From: an uncultured Schlesneria sp.
GTDB taxonomy: Bacteria; Planctomycetota; Planctomycetia; Planctomycetales; Planctomycetaceae
DNA: 36,187 nucleotides
Assembly: GCA_903904835.1 (NCBI GenBank)
Contig: CAIVEI010000008.1
Location: forward strand, 1 to 36,187
Reading direction: 5' to 3'
Under the pieces are notes generated by a model. It ran no database searches. It saw nothing but the letters and a program-made list of their open reading frames with translations, and was not told the origin of the DNA. Numbering within the stretch: the stretch's first letter is position 1; each line of letters begins with the position of its first letter. Below are positions 11,360 through 19,864 of this stretch, piece after piece. The position numbers and the translations under genes were made by a program.

Positions 11360-11524
11360 CGGCGGCAGCTTCGTTCAAAGGCAAGGACATGGAACACAGG
11401 GATTCTCATCGAAAATCGAAGTATTTGCCAGAGAAATGGGTTCTTTAATGATCGACGGTCGCTTACTTTCCCGTCGTTACCGAGTCAGCCGTGGTCACCA
11501 TGGCTGACGACCAGGGCCATCAAG

Positions 11525-11722
11525 TCAGTTCGCAAGTTCGTTGAGCTGCGACGTAGGGATTTCCCCAGTAGTATTTTCGATTTCGGGAATGACGCTCGAA
11601 CACATGACGTCAATCGTTTCGACTCGCGTGCCTCGCGAACGCAAATTCACTAGACTACAAATGACGTGTTCGATCTCGTCAAACCGCTCGTCCGTTGTCT
11701 GGCCGTTTTGCGGAGATGTCAT
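11525..11722 (-). CDS. Small hypothetical protein (65 residues)
   Basis: The frame reads MTSPQNGQTTDERFDEIEHV and ends SQLNELAN. It is acidic, has no membrane segment, and I do not recognise it. The ATG at 11722 is preceded by AAGGG at about 6 nt, which is better support than most short ORFs here have. Longer frame extensions would run into the start of the divergent lpd gene. It lies between the kinase gene, in the same direction and 165 bp away, and lpdA. It might be a real small gene or chance coding in a promoter region. Confidence 0.4.
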   Translation of the reverse strand: MTSPQNGQTTDERFDEIEHVICSLVNLRSRGTRVETIDVMCSSVIPEIENTTGEIPTSQLNELAN

Positions 11723-11775
11723 CGGCACCCTTGTTTCATTCACACCCGAAATAGACCTTGAGATTGAAATAAAAC

Positions 11776-13194
11776 ATGGCGGAATTGCAGACACAATTGC
11801 TCGTGCTCGGTGGTGGTCCTGGTGGATATCCTGCGGCGTTTGAAGCGGCGGATCACGGGATGCAGGTTATGCTCGTTGACGAAGGGGCACGACCTGGTGG
11901 AGTCTGTCTGAATCGGGGTTGTATCCCGTCGAAGGCTTTGCTGCACGTCGCCAAAATGATTAACGAAACGCATGAATCAGCGGAAATCGGTGTCACGTTC
12001 GCTCCGCCAAAGATTGATCTGGCAAAATTGCGGGAATGGAAAAACAACGGAGTTGTTGGCAAGCTTTCCGGCGGGGTTGCCGAGTTATGCCGGGTTCGCG
12101 GCGTTAAACTGATCAGTGCTCGCGGGACTTTTCTTAGCCCGAACAAGATCGAATTGAAGTATACTGATGGCAAAACCGACACAGTGACGTTTGAAAAGGT
12201 GATCATCGCCACCGGTTCATCCCCTGCCATGCCGCCTGTCTTTCAAATCGGCGATCCGCGTGTGATGGACTCGACCGGTGCCCTCGAACTGGCAGATATT
12301 CCCGGTTCGTTGCTCGTCGTTGGCGGTGGTTACATCGGCTTGGAGATGGGTTCGTTCTACGCGGCACTTGGTTCGAAAGTGACAGTCGTCGAATGGACAA
12401 AAGAGCTTCTTCCGGGCGCAGACCGCGATCTGGTCCGACCACTCCAGAAACGACTGGAAACTCATTTTGCCGCGATTCATCTCAATACAAAGGTGGAAGG
12501 CCTCAAGGCCGCAAAGAATGGAATTACCGCAAAATTGACGGGCGAAGGGGTCGCTCCAGAACAGACTTTTGACCGAGTCTTGATCGCGATCGGTCGTCGT
12601 CCTAACAGCAAAGGTTTCGGCCTGGAAACGACTGGCGTTGAAGTCGATGAAAAAGGATTCATCAAGGTCGATCGTCAGCGAAAGACGAATGTTGCCAACA
12701 TTTACGCGATCGGTGACGTCGCCGGGGAACCAATGCTGGCTCATAAAGCGACTCGCGAAGCCAAGGTCGCGGTCGAAGCGATGAACGGTGGCCCTGCTGA
12801 GTTCGATAACATTGCTATCCCTGCCGTAGTCTTCACCGACCCGGAAGTTGCCTGGTGCGGCCTGACCGAACCTGAGGCGATCGCCAGGAATCGCGAAGTC
12901 AAAGTCGTCAAATTCAATTGGGCTGCGTCAGGACGAGCGATCACACTGGCCCGAAGCGAAGGGCTGACAAAGATGATCGTCGACCCCAAAACCGAACGGA
13001 TTCTCGGAGTCGGGATTGTTGGAGTGGGTGCGGGCGAAATGATTGCCGAAGCGACATTGGCGGTCGAAATGGCTGCCGTGGCGCGTGATCTGGCGGAAAC
13101 GATTCACGCTCATCCAACACTCAGTGAAACCGTGATGGAAGCGGCTGAAAGCGTCTATGGCCAGGCGACACATTCGTACAAACCAAAACGCTGA
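11776..13194 (+). CDS. lpdA: Dihydrolipoyl dehydrogenase (E3)
   Basis: This 472-residue flavoprotein reoxidises dihydrolipoyl groups of 2-oxoacid dehydrogenase complexes or the glycine cleavage system using NAD+. The FAD Rossmann motif [14 protein letters not shown] (about 12-25), the redox disulfide in [11 protein letters not shown] (Cys44/Cys49), the NAD-binding [10 protein letters not shown], the second FAD motif [17 protein letters not shown], and the C-terminal catalytic pair in [13 protein letters not shown] (His446, Glu451) are all intact. No E1 or E2 gene is nearby, so it probably serves several complexes. A short terminator hairpin follows the stop codon. Confidence 0.96.
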   Translation: MAELQTQLLVLGGGPGGYPAAFEAADHGMQVMLVDEGARPGGVCLNRGCIPSKALLHVAKMINETHESAEIGVTFAPPKIDLAKLREWKNNGVVGKLSGGVAELCRVRGVKLISARGTFLSPNKIELKYTDGKTDTVTFEKVIIATGSSPAMPPVFQIGDPRVMDSTGALELADIPGSLLVVGGGYIGLEMGSFYAALGSKVTVVEWTKELLPGADRDLVRPLQKRLETHFAAIHLNTKVEGLKAAKNGITAKLTGEGVAPEQTFDRVLIAIGRRPNSKGFGLETTGVEVDEKGFIKVDRQRKTNVANIYAIGDVAGEPMLAHKATREAKVAVEAMNGGPAEFDNIAIPAVVFTDPEVAWCGLTEPEAIARNREVKVVKFNWAASGRAITLARSEGLTKMIVDPKTERILGVGIVGVGAGEMIAEATLAVEMAAVARDLAETIHAHPTLSETVMEAAESVYGQATHSYKPKR

Positions 13195-13199
13195 TCTCG

Positions 13200-13218
13200 A
13201 CCGGCACAGCCGGTTTTT
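13200..13218 (+). terminator. Short rho-independent terminator after lpdA
   Basis: A CCGGC/GCCGG stem with a 3-nt ACA loop is followed directly by five T residues, six bases past the lpdA stop codon. The same hairpin shape, with TGA as the loop, recurs after the globin stop codon at 15112-15124, where the T run is missing. Both belong to a wider repeat family. Confidence 0.75.
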
Positions 13219-13326
13219 ATGCGCGTCGCACGACGGGTTTAAAATAGGGAAATCATTCGCGCGTTAAACATGGCGAGCCGGGGTGCGTCAGCCCCCGGAC
13301 TCTTCGTCCGTCACGTTCAGCGACGG
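13219..13326. repeat. Dispersed repeat, rearranged copy of the MITE-like family
   Basis: The left half (about 13219-13265) carries the family core GCGCGTCG, then CGACGGGTTTA, then CGCGCGTT. The same core occurs inverted at 15061-15110 and in the two large elements near the right end of the window. The right half (13272-13300) matches the terminal inverted repeat GGCGAGCCGGGGTGCGTCAG of those elements, followed by CTCTTCGTCCGTCACGTTC, which matches their interior. It fills the space between the convergent lpdA and rhomboid genes. Confidence 0.75.
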
Positions 13327-13353
13327 TATTAACTAGGCAAACGCGTGAGTCGG

Positions 13354-14142
13354 TTACCAGCGGCGAGCGATTTCGCGAGATCGTTCATAAGGGCTCGAAG
13401 CTGGAACCTGTATCTGCGAGTTCAGCCAACCGAGCTTGTACAACGCGACGGTCATCCCCAGTCCGGCAACAAACCCGCCAACGTGTGCCCACCAGGCAAC
13501 CCCGGCTCCACCAGCTTCCGTTCGGAAACCAGAAAAGATCTGAATCGCAAACCAGATCCCGAGAAACAATGGGGCGGGAACAGGCATCAATCTGGAAAAA
13601 ATGCCAAATGGAACAAGTGACATCACCGACGCCTTGGGATAAAGCCAAAGGTATGCCCCCATGACACCTGCGATGGCACCACTGGCACCGATCGTCGGGA
13701 TAAACGAATTGGCATCCACGGCGATATGCATGATTCCCGCCGCGACTCCGCTGACGAGATACATTAACGCAAACCCGAGATGGCCGAATCGATCTTCGGT
13801 GTTGTCACCGAAGATATAAAGAAACCACATATTGCCAATGATGTGCATCCAGCCTCCATGCAGGAACATGCAAGTTGCCAGAGTGAACAGCGGTGGGACC
13901 GGTGACTTCAGATCGACAATTTCCCGTTCAAGGCGTCCTCGTTCGGTCCGGGTTTCGACAACAACCTGATTTTCTTTGGGATGTGTGACGCGAATGGGAA
14001 TCATTCCAAACTCACGAACGATTCTCTCGCCCCCTTCAGGTGCTTGAAGTTGCATAAAAAACGCCACTGAGCACGCGGCAATGATGGCGTAACTGACAAA
14101 CGGAATTCGCGAGGCAGGAACATCGTCCCAGAGCGGAAACAT
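13354..14142 (-). CDS. Rhomboid family intramembrane serine protease
   Basis: This 262-residue multi-spanning membrane protein has the rhomboid signatures HGGWMHIIGNMWFLYIFG (95-112), the catalytic serine in GASGAIAG (Ser154) and the catalytic histidine in WWAHVGGF (His220). It would cleave transmembrane substrates inside the inner membrane; the substrates are unknown. The hydrophilic segment between TM1 and TM2 (about 50-78) is longer and more charged than in GlpG. The ATG at 14142 has AAAGGA upstream, and that site overlaps the stop codon of the macrodomain gene. The two genes are therefore an operon, probably translationally coupled. Confidence 0.94.
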   Translation of the reverse strand: MFPLWDDVPASRIPFVSYAIIAACSVAFFMQLQAPEGGERIVREFGMIPIRVTHPKENQVVVETRTERGRLEREIVDLKSPVPPLFTLATCMFLHGGWMHIIGNMWFLYIFGDNTEDRFGHLGFALMYLVSGVAAGIMHIAVDANSFIPTIGASGAIAGVMGAYLWLYPKASVMSLVPFGIFSRLMPVPAPLFLGIWFAIQIFSGFRTEAGGAGVAWWAHVGGFVAGLGMTVALYKLGWLNSQIQVPASSPYERSREIARRW

Positions 14143-14155
14143 GCTGAAGATCCTT

Positions 14156-14698
14156 TCATCGGTCTACGAATGACTCGAGCACTCGGGCGAAAGCACCGTA
14201 CGTTCCCGCATCAAATAACACAAATCGTACCAGCAGGGGTGAGACATGTCCTCTCAAAAACAGCACGACTTCATCAATCGAATTTTCCGCGGCGAGATCA
14301 ACAGGAAAGCGATACGCGCCCGTGCTGATTGCAGGAAACGCGAGACCAGTACAATTGTTTTTCAATGCCAATTCTAAGCAGCGGCGAATACAAGAACGAA
14401 GCAATTCGGTCTCGCGATGTTGCCCACCGCGCCAGACGGGTCCGACCGCATGAAATAAAAACTTCGCCGGTAACAATCCGGCACCAGACACGACCGCATC
14501 CCCCGGCGGACAACCGAGCGGGTAACGTGCTCGTGTTTCTTCCATCACACTGGGGCCGGCCCCCTGGTGAATCGCACCATCGACACCGCCACCCCCTGCA
14601 AGCTGGGGATTGGCCGCGTTCACAATGGCGTCGATTTCCTGGAGGGAAATGTCCCCCTGTACGAGTTCCACTCGACTGAAATCAAACTGAACTTTCAT
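14156..14698 (-). CDS. Macrodomain protein, O-acetyl-ADP-ribose deacetylase type
   Basis: This 180-residue protein is one macrodomain of the MacroD/YmdB type. It has QGDISLQEIDAIVNAANPQL at the start, then the ligand loop GGGGVDGAIHQGAG (about 36-49), and AFPAISTGAYRFP as the second phosphate-binding loop. Members hydrolyse O-acetyl-ADP-ribose or remove mono-ADP-ribose from proteins, and may act on other ADP-ribose products. Its acidic/His loop is complete, so activity is plausible. It is the first gene of a pair with the rhomboid protease, with 13 bp between them. No functional link between the two is known to me. Confidence 0.93.
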   Translation of the reverse strand: MKVQFDFSRVELVQGDISLQEIDAIVNAANPQLAGGGGVDGAIHQGAGPSVMEETRARYPLGCPPGDAVVSGAGLLPAKFLFHAVGPVWRGGQHRETELLRSCIRRCLELALKNNCTGLAFPAISTGAYRFPVDLAAENSIDEVVLFLRGHVSPLLVRFVLFDAGTYGAFARVLESFVDR

Positions 14699-15060
14699 TA
14701 CGGGCGATCTCTGTATGACTCACCAAAACATTTACGCAAACCGGGAAGACTCCAACCTCGGATTTTTTTAACATCAATCAGGCAATTGCGTAATGCTCTG
14801 AACAATTTGGAAAATGCAAAAGAGTTTTCACCACGAATCTGACGGATCGCACGAATAAGAATCATGAGAAATTAAATCAAAACCGGCTGAGTCCTTTTAA
14901 CGGGTCGTGGAAACCCGAACGTAAAAGTTGGGTGAACGAACCTCGAATGATCTTATCTTATTCTTCAGATTCGTACTACTAACGTTTGAATTCTTTGCAT
15001 TCTGCGAAACTTGTGTAGAAAAAAAGAAAACAGGGGTTTACGCCGCCTGGCTTGCCTGGT
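14699..15060. other. AT-richer intergenic region upstream of the macrodomain gene
   Basis: This region is more A/T-rich than its neighbours and carries no convincing gene; the short minus-strand ORF at 14965-15150 lies mostly in repeat sequence. It should contain the promoter for the macrodomain-rhomboid operon. I cannot point to firm promoter boxes. Confidence 0.4.
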
Positions 15061-15124
15061 CAACGCGCGAAAGATAACCCAATTCTGAACCCGTCGTGCG
15101 ACGCGCGTCACCCGGCTGAGCCGG
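15061..15124. repeat. Dispersed repeat copy adjoining the globin stop codon
   Basis: It reads AACGCGCGAAAGATAACCC, then AATTCTGAACCCGTCG, TGCGACGCGCGT and the hairpin CCGGC-TGA-GCCGG, ending directly against the globin stop codon. The hairpin and the GCGCGTCGCACGACGGGTT core match the copy at 13201-13265 in the opposite orientation. The TAACCCAATTCTGAACCC part matches the two large copies near 34800 and 36110. Confidence 0.75.
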
Positions 15125-15532
15125 TCAGGAGACCAGATTCGGTTTCGCACCCCGATTGATCAAGAACGTCGCGACCTCGTGAAGAAAGGGTTGGACAATC
15201 GCCGTTGCTGCCGCCGGCAATTCGGCCTCAACCAACGCTTGATCCATTAGCGAAACCCATCTGTCACGGACAGTCTGGTCAATCGCAAAAGGCGCATGTC
15301 GCATTCGCAACTGCGGATGACCTCGTTCGTGCAGATAGCGATCCGGCCCACCGAATCGAAAGATCAAGAAACTTCTCAGCCGGTATTCCGCCCCGGCAAG
15401 ATCCTCTGGCGGGTAAAGCGGTCCCAGCAGATTGTCGGTGGGAACGTGACGATAGAATGCAGCGACCAGTCGCTCAAAACCAGCATCGCCGATCAGGCTG
15501 TAAACACTTGAAATCGCAGCTTCATCCGGCAT
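15125..15532 (-). CDS. glbO: Group II truncated hemoglobin
   Basis: This 135-residue protein matches the group II (TrHbO) globins. It has the B-helix AAFYRHV with Tyr27, the group signature PPEDLAGAEYRLRSFLIFRFGG split across residues 41-62, YLHERGHPQLRMRHAPF with proximal His79, and the G8 tryptophan in DRWVSLM (Trp92). Such globins bind O2 or NO and are linked to oxidative or nitrosative protection or O2 delivery at membranes. The gene starts 8 bp after the lipase stop codon, so the two are co-transcribed. A repeat-borne hairpin lies directly after its stop codon. Confidence 0.92.
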   Translation of the reverse strand: MPDEAAISSVYSLIGDAGFERLVAAFYRHVPTDNLLGPLYPPEDLAGAEYRLRSFLIFRFGGPDRYLHERGHPQLRMRHAPFAIDQTVRDRWVSLMDQALVEAELPAAATAIVQPFLHEVATFLINRGAKPNLVS

Positions 15533-15540
15533 ATGTCGGC

Positions 15541-16563
15541 CTATTGTTTCGAAACAGTCGAGGCTTCCACATCGCCTTCTCGAATCGGTTGTGGATCGCC
15601 CTCGGCACGCAGTCGACCGTACTTCAGAAAATTGATTGTGTGCTCGTGCGCTTCATCGCTCCACAATAAACGTGAGTGAAGCGCGTTAACGGTAGTAAAG
15701 TCGGCGGCTCCTGGCAATTTCGTGCTGGCAACAGTCACAGTTCCATCATCGTCACCGGGAATTAACGGATTCCAACCTGCGGGTGTACCGCGCGAACCGG
15801 CGATGACCGCGAATTCGAATTTGGGGATCGGCAGTTTCTGAATCAGCCCGTCTGTTCGCGTCCCCAATTGGCGAGCTCCAGGCCCCGCTGCCGTTCGAAG
15901 AATCCAGTACTGTTGAGTCAGATCCGCCAGCTCGGCACCTTGATTGGGAGTTCCCAGCATGACCATTCGTTTAATACGGGGATCGTCGTACTCCATCGTA
16001 TAAGCCCGGACAACCAATCCCCCCATGCTGTGCGTGACGAAATTGATCTCGTCAATACCGTCCAACGACTGAATCAACTGGTTCAAATATCGTGCCGCCT
16101 CGGGGATACTCACTTGAGTGCTCGGATAATCAAATTCGACTGCGGAATACCCCGCCTTTTCGATATTCGCACCAAACTTGACCATACACCGTGACGATTG
16201 CAGCAACCCGTGAATTAAAATGACTGCGGGGCCCTTCATCGGGGCGAGCTTTTTTTCCGCCGAAACGCGGTTCAACCTGGCATGACACTCATCGAACGAA
16301 CCCAACGTATGACAGAGATCGTCAGGATCGATCAATCGATAATTCTTCGAGAAGACGTTCTGCTGAATTCGCCAGCCGTGAAAGTGGTGTACGTCACCCC
16401 AGAATTGGCGTCCGCCAAGCGTTTTTGAATACATCGCCTCGTCAGCGTGCTTCTTAATTGTCTCTACCCACGACGTTGCTAACGATTCCTCTGCGCACAG
16501 GCGAGAAACGGCCAACAGCAGCAAACTGCTCGTGCAAATCGTCAGTCGAGTGAAAAGTCGCAT
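15541..16563 (-). CDS. Secreted alpha/beta-hydrolase, lipase-like
   Basis: This 340-residue protein starts MRLFTRLTICTSSLLLLAVS, a typical Sec signal peptide with likely cleavage after CA near residue 24. The hydrolase core has the oxyanion segment VILIHGLLQSS, the nucleophile motif THSMGGLVVRAY (Thr replaces the usual first Gly of G-x-S-x-G), MLGTPNQGAELAD, an acidic GDDDGTVTVAST segment and a likely catalytic His in NALHSRLLW. It resembles triacylglycerol lipases and periplasmic esterases; the substrate is not predictable. An upstream frame extension of 11 codons exists, but the ATG at 16563 has AAGGG at 6 nt and gives a clean signal peptide. It heads an operon with the globin gene. Confidence 0.88.
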   Translation of the reverse strand: MRLFTRLTICTSSLLLLAVSRLCAEESLATSWVETIKKHADEAMYSKTLGGRQFWGDVHHFHGWRIQQNVFSKNYRLIDPDDLCHTLGSFDECHARLNRVSAEKKLAPMKGPAVILIHGLLQSSRCMVKFGANIEKAGYSAVEFDYPSTQVSIPEAARYLNQLIQSLDGIDEINFVTHSMGGLVVRAYTMEYDDPRIKRMVMLGTPNQGAELADLTQQYWILRTAAGPGARQLGTRTDGLIQKLPIPKFEFAVIAGSRGTPAGWNPLIPGDDDGTVTVASTKLPGAADFTTVNALHSRLLWSDEAHEHTINFLKYGRLRAEGDPQPIREGDVEASTVSKQ

Positions 16564-16919
16564 CCGAAACCCTTGTACCGCGTACCGTCTTGTCACCGAA
16601 TGTGAATTGTTGTCAAACGTTCAAATTAAAGAAAGATGTCTCTGCCTGTTTCAGACAGTTCGTCACAATCTCGCGTCACTCAGTCGTCTCATGTTCTTCG
16701 GAAAGCCGAGAATTTTTTATTGCGAAACTTGGTTTTTCGTCGATTCGAAGAGTCATACAAACCGATCGCCGGTGGATTGTATACCAGTCGAGTTTCGAAG
16801 TCTCATTCGAATCGGCGCGATTGGGGTTTCGCCTTGTTGCCTGACTGACGGATTAGCGAGTAAGCTTTCAATCCGCCAAGATTGACCTACCGCTGGTTTG
16901 AATTCCAAAAGTTTTTCCT
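16564..16919. other. Divergent promoter region between the lipase and cinA genes
   Basis: This 356-bp gap separates two divergent genes. Several overlapping plus-strand ORFs of 70-117 codons exist here, but none has a ribosome binding site or recognisable content. The region is moderately A/T-rich and should contain both promoters. Confidence 0.4.
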
Positions 16920-18167
16920 ATGCATGCAGAAATTATCTCCGTCGGAACAGAACTGACGACGGGCGCCAAACTCGATACCAATAGCCAGTGGCTCAGTCTT
17001 GAACTGGCTGAAATTGGTATTCAGGTTCTGGCACATTTGACGATCTCCGACGACCTTGACGCGATGGCTGAAGCCATTCGAACGGCGGCAGAACGCTCGG
17101 AAATCGTCCTGATCACGGGCGGTCTTGGACCAACTCTTGACGATTTGACGCGCGAAGCGATGGCAAAGTTCGGAAATGTGGAACTCGTTCGACACGAGCC
17201 ATCTCTTCAACATGTCAAAGAGATGTTCGCCAAACGAAACCGTCCGATGCCGGAACGAAATGTGATGCAGGCCATGTTTCCGAAGGGGAGTGAGCCTTTG
17301 CCGAACCCGCGCGGGACCGCACCGGGAATCTGGATGACTTATCAGCGAAAGGATGGCAGCATTTCTCACGTCGCGGCAATGCCGGGCGTTCCGAGCGAAA
17401 TGAAACAAATGTTCCGGCAGCAGGTTCTTCCACGATTGGACGGAAGCGGACAAGTGATTCGTCGAGCACGGATTAATCTGTTTGGCGTCGGCGAATCGCA
17501 GGCAGAAGAGATTTTGGGCGATCTGACCGCCCGAGGTCGCGACCCTGACGTCGGCATCACTGTTCACGAAGCAACGATTACCTTGCGAATTACCGCCGCA
17601 GCCGGATCGGTGGATGAATGTACTGACAAGATCGAAAAGACAAGAGAAGCGATCCTCAATCGCATGGGAACGTTGGTTTTCGGCGTGGAAGACGAGGAAC
17701 TCGAACATGCGCTGGTTCGTTTACTTCGCCTCCGCCGGGCTTCACTCTCGACGGCCGAATCGGGGACAGGGGGTCTCTTGGCACACCGACTGACCGGTGT
17801 TGCGGGGTTCGAGTCCTGTTACATGGGAGGAGTTGTCGTTCCCACGAACTCGGCAAAACGTGAACTGGTCTCTGTTGATCCCATGCTAATTCGACAATTC
17901 GGCCCGATCAGTGAGGAAGTCGCCCTGGCGATCGCCAAAGGATGCCGTCAGCGGTTTGGGACAAATTTCGCTCTCGCCGTGTCAGAATGGCCAGAATTTG
18001 ACCCGGATGACCCGCTCGCGCCCGTCCCTGCCTCGTTCGTTGCTCTGGCCGGCCCAAAAGTGGCAAAAGTGGAAAAGGTTCAACACTTCGGTGATCCTGC
18101 CATCGCAAAAAGCCGAACGGCAAAGGTCGCAATGAACCTGCTCAGACTGTATTTGATCGAGGGCTGA
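16920..18167 (+). CDS. cinA: CinA-like protein (MoCF domain plus nicotinamide-nucleotide amidase-like domain)
   Basis: This 415-residue protein has the CinA architecture: an N-terminal molybdopterin-binding-like domain with ISVGTELTTGAKLDTNSQ and TGGLGPTLDDLTREA (1-170), a middle region, and a C-terminal CinA/PncC amidohydrolase-like domain (about 255-410). Typical CinA proteins hydrolyse ADP-ribose and deamidate NMN in pyridine nucleotide salvage. The C-terminal motif normally reading AESCTGG is AESGTGG here. The usual YSN-x-x-K is replaced by PTNSAK. The deamidase may therefore be altered or inactive, while the N-terminal domain looks normal. The start has little Shine-Dalgarno support, but MHAEIISVGTEL is the family start. 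Confidence 0.93.
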   Translation: MHAEIISVGTELTTGAKLDTNSQWLSLELAEIGIQVLAHLTISDDLDAMAEAIRTAAERSEIVLITGGLGPTLDDLTREAMAKFGNVELVRHEPSLQHVKEMFAKRNRPMPERNVMQAMFPKGSEPLPNPRGTAPGIWMTYQRKDGSISHVAAMPGVPSEMKQMFRQQVLPRLDGSGQVIRRARINLFGVGESQAEEILGDLTARGRDPDVGITVHEATITLRITAAAGSVDECTDKIEKTREAILNRMGTLVFGVEDEELEHALVRLLRLRRASLSTAESGTGGLLAHRLTGVAGFESCYMGGVVVPTNSAKRELVSVDPMLIRQFGPISEEVALAIAKGCRQRFGTNFALAVSEWPEFDPDDPLAPVPASFVALAGPKVAKVEKVQHFGDPAIAKSRTAKVAMNLLRLYLIEG

Positions 18168-18392
18168 ACTGACTGGTTAGAATTCAACGACGGATGACAC
18201 CACTCAGAAAACCAACTGTCGACGTTTTCATTCTGAAATCAGCATCCCGTCATCTGGAAAATGAGGACAATTTCGAGGAAAACGTTTACCACTGGCGTCT
18301 CAATTGAGAAGTGAGCTATAGTGTTGTTGAGTTAGTCGCCGATGATCAAAACGAGCGACTTGAGCTTTCAATTGAATCGAGGAAGCGGACGG

Positions 18393-18584
18393 ATGGCAAC
18401 AAATCTTGCGAAGAATATGATCTTCGGTTCCTTCGGGGTGGCGGGATTCGTTGCCCTCCTGGCCTTGCTCGACATCATCCTGGGCGTGCCTTTTGCACAT
18501 TCCACCACGATGGACATCCTGTTCCTGCTGAGTGCAGCGATCGTTGGATATCTCGGCTGGGATGCATTCAAAGACATGGCCTGA
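18393..18584 (+). CDS. Small two-helix membrane protein (63 residues)
   Basis: The protein reads MATNLAKNMIFGSFGVAGFV and ends GYLGWDAFKDMA. It has two hydrophobic segments (about 10-30 and 38-56) joined by a short loop with PFAHSTTMD. The ATG at 18393 has GAGGAAG upstream; an ATG 17 codons earlier lacks such a site. I do not recognise a named family. Its TGA stop abuts the stop codon of the convergent gene, forming TGATCA. Confidence 0.7.
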   Translation: MATNLAKNMIFGSFGVAGFVALLALLDIILGVPFAHSTTMDILFLLSAAIVGYLGWDAFKDMA

Positions 18585-18917
18585 TCAGACGGATTTTTCC
18601 TTGAGTTGCTTTTCGTAGCCCAGGCCACGCACAACTTCCAGAACTTCGCTCCACGTGGGAAACATCCGGCCGCTTTTTCGTTTGTAGTCGTCCATGGCCT
18701 TCATGAATTCGACTTCATCCAGAGAATAGTCGCGTTCACACGTCGTCGGATCGATCAGTTTCCGACGTTCCACTTTACGACGATCTGTCGAACGACTTTC
18801 CGGGGTCTTTAATTCGATATCAGATCCCGCACGACTGCGGACTCCGCCGATTCGGCGATTCTGCATTTTACGTTCGATCGCTTCGATGGCTTCGGTTCCG
18901 AGCTGAGTCTTAATCAC
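18585..18917 (-). CDS. Hypothetical basic cytoplasmic protein (110 residues)
   Basis: The protein starts at a GTG with GAGAGG about 8 nt upstream and reads (M)[21 protein letters not shown] middle part rich in Arg/Glu/Ser leads into [20 protein letters not shown] and [21 protein letters not shown]. The C-terminal 50 residues look like a compact helical domain of a kind common as small conserved planctomycete proteins. No function can be assigned. It overlaps nothing and converges exactly on the small membrane protein gene. Confidence 0.7.
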   Translation of the reverse strand: MIKTQLGTEAIEAIERKMQNRRIGGVRSRAGSDIELKTPESRSTDRRKVERRKLIDPTTCERDYSLDEVEFMKAMDDYKRKSGRMFPTWSEVLEVVRGLGYEKQLKEKSV

Positions 18918-19111
18918 GGTTTCATCCTCTCAATTCAGGTCGTGGGGAAGGCAATCCAATTGCCGCGAGTCGCTCCGTCGACAAGAAGATTATGACCGCA
19001 ACTTTTCCTGTTAAGCTGAAAGTAAAGATTGCGAAACAACGTTCAATAAAGGAAACATTGCTGGCGAAACAGTCATGTCGATCGTAATGATTGTAACGCT
19101 CACATCAGCGA

Positions 19112-19651
19112 TTATCGCTTTTCCATGACGTTGATCTTGTCCCCTTTGATCGGATCAAGCCTTTGGATATCCACGATTTTCCATGCGCCACCTTCTTTCT
19201 GGAAATCGAGGATGCAGCGAAACGGATGATGTCCCGTAAATCCCATGACCGAGATCGTCGCATTCGCCCGAAAGTGAACACTGGCTTGCGAATTCTGGCC
19301 GGTAAGCTTGGTGTGGAAATCAGTCAGCCGCAAATCATCGTGAATTTCCACCATCTCCATGGCGGACTTGCAGAGCAATCTCAAGTCGGTCGCGTTCGCG
19401 GAAAAATGGTCGAGAGTGGCAGGATCGCGTTTGCGGAACTGGTCGCAAAGCTGCACGACTTCAGCCTGTAATTTTTCGCCATCGGTGACGATCGCACGCT
19501 CAACGACGTAAACCGCACCGACAATTCCCAGGCAAACGAATGCCAATATCAGGTACAAATTTCGTCGATTCGAATTCCACAGCCCAAAACAGACTAACGA
19601 GCCCAAACCGGCCAGTAACATCGGTGGCCATGGATTTTCTGTGAACCACAT
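19112..19651 (-). CDS. Membrane-anchored hypothetical protein
   Basis: This 179-residue protein has two N-terminal hydrophobic segments (about 10-28 and 33-52) after MWFTENPWPPML. A soluble domain follows, resembling NTF2-like/SnoaL folds in pattern: a helix EKLQAEVVQLCDQFRKRD, then strands ending GGAWKIVDIQRLDPIKG. That tail is typical of small domains whose last strand reads 'W+I...'. The ATG at 19651 is chosen over a TTG five codons upstream. No catalytic motif is visible and I cannot name a family. It is divergent from thiE. Confidence 0.7.
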   Translation of the reverse strand: MWFTENPWPPMLLAGLGSLVCFGLWNSNRRNLYLILAFVCLGIVGAVYVVERAIVTDGEKLQAEVVQLCDQFRKRDPATLDHFSANATDLRLLCKSAMEMVEIHDDLRLTDFHTKLTGQNSQASVHFRANATISVMGFTGHHPFRCILDFQKEGGAWKIVDIQRLDPIKGDKINVMEKR

Positions 19652-19864
19652 GATGTGTACTCGCAATATCAGGTTGAAGGGAGTTAGAGACGTGATGACT
19701 TAATTCTAGGCAAATCTCAGATTCAGACAAGGTCGGCATCTGGCAGTCACTTGAAATTAAAATCGAAAAAACAGGGCTCAGATTTTTGGGCTCGGTTCGT
19801 TCAAATTAATTGATCCGAGTACAATCTTGCGAAATTGTTCGGAATTAAAAACTTGGAAGACCCG

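Noticed and set aside
16532-16885. Overlapping ORFs of 70-117 codons in the lipase/cinA gap
   Set aside because: They lack ribosome sites and overlap one another and the lipase start; the gap is better explained as a divergent promoter region.
17805-17825. GGGTTCGAGTCC-like tRNA T-arm
   Set aside because: It lies inside the cinA reading frame (VAGFESC) and no acceptor stem or anticodon arm is present around it.
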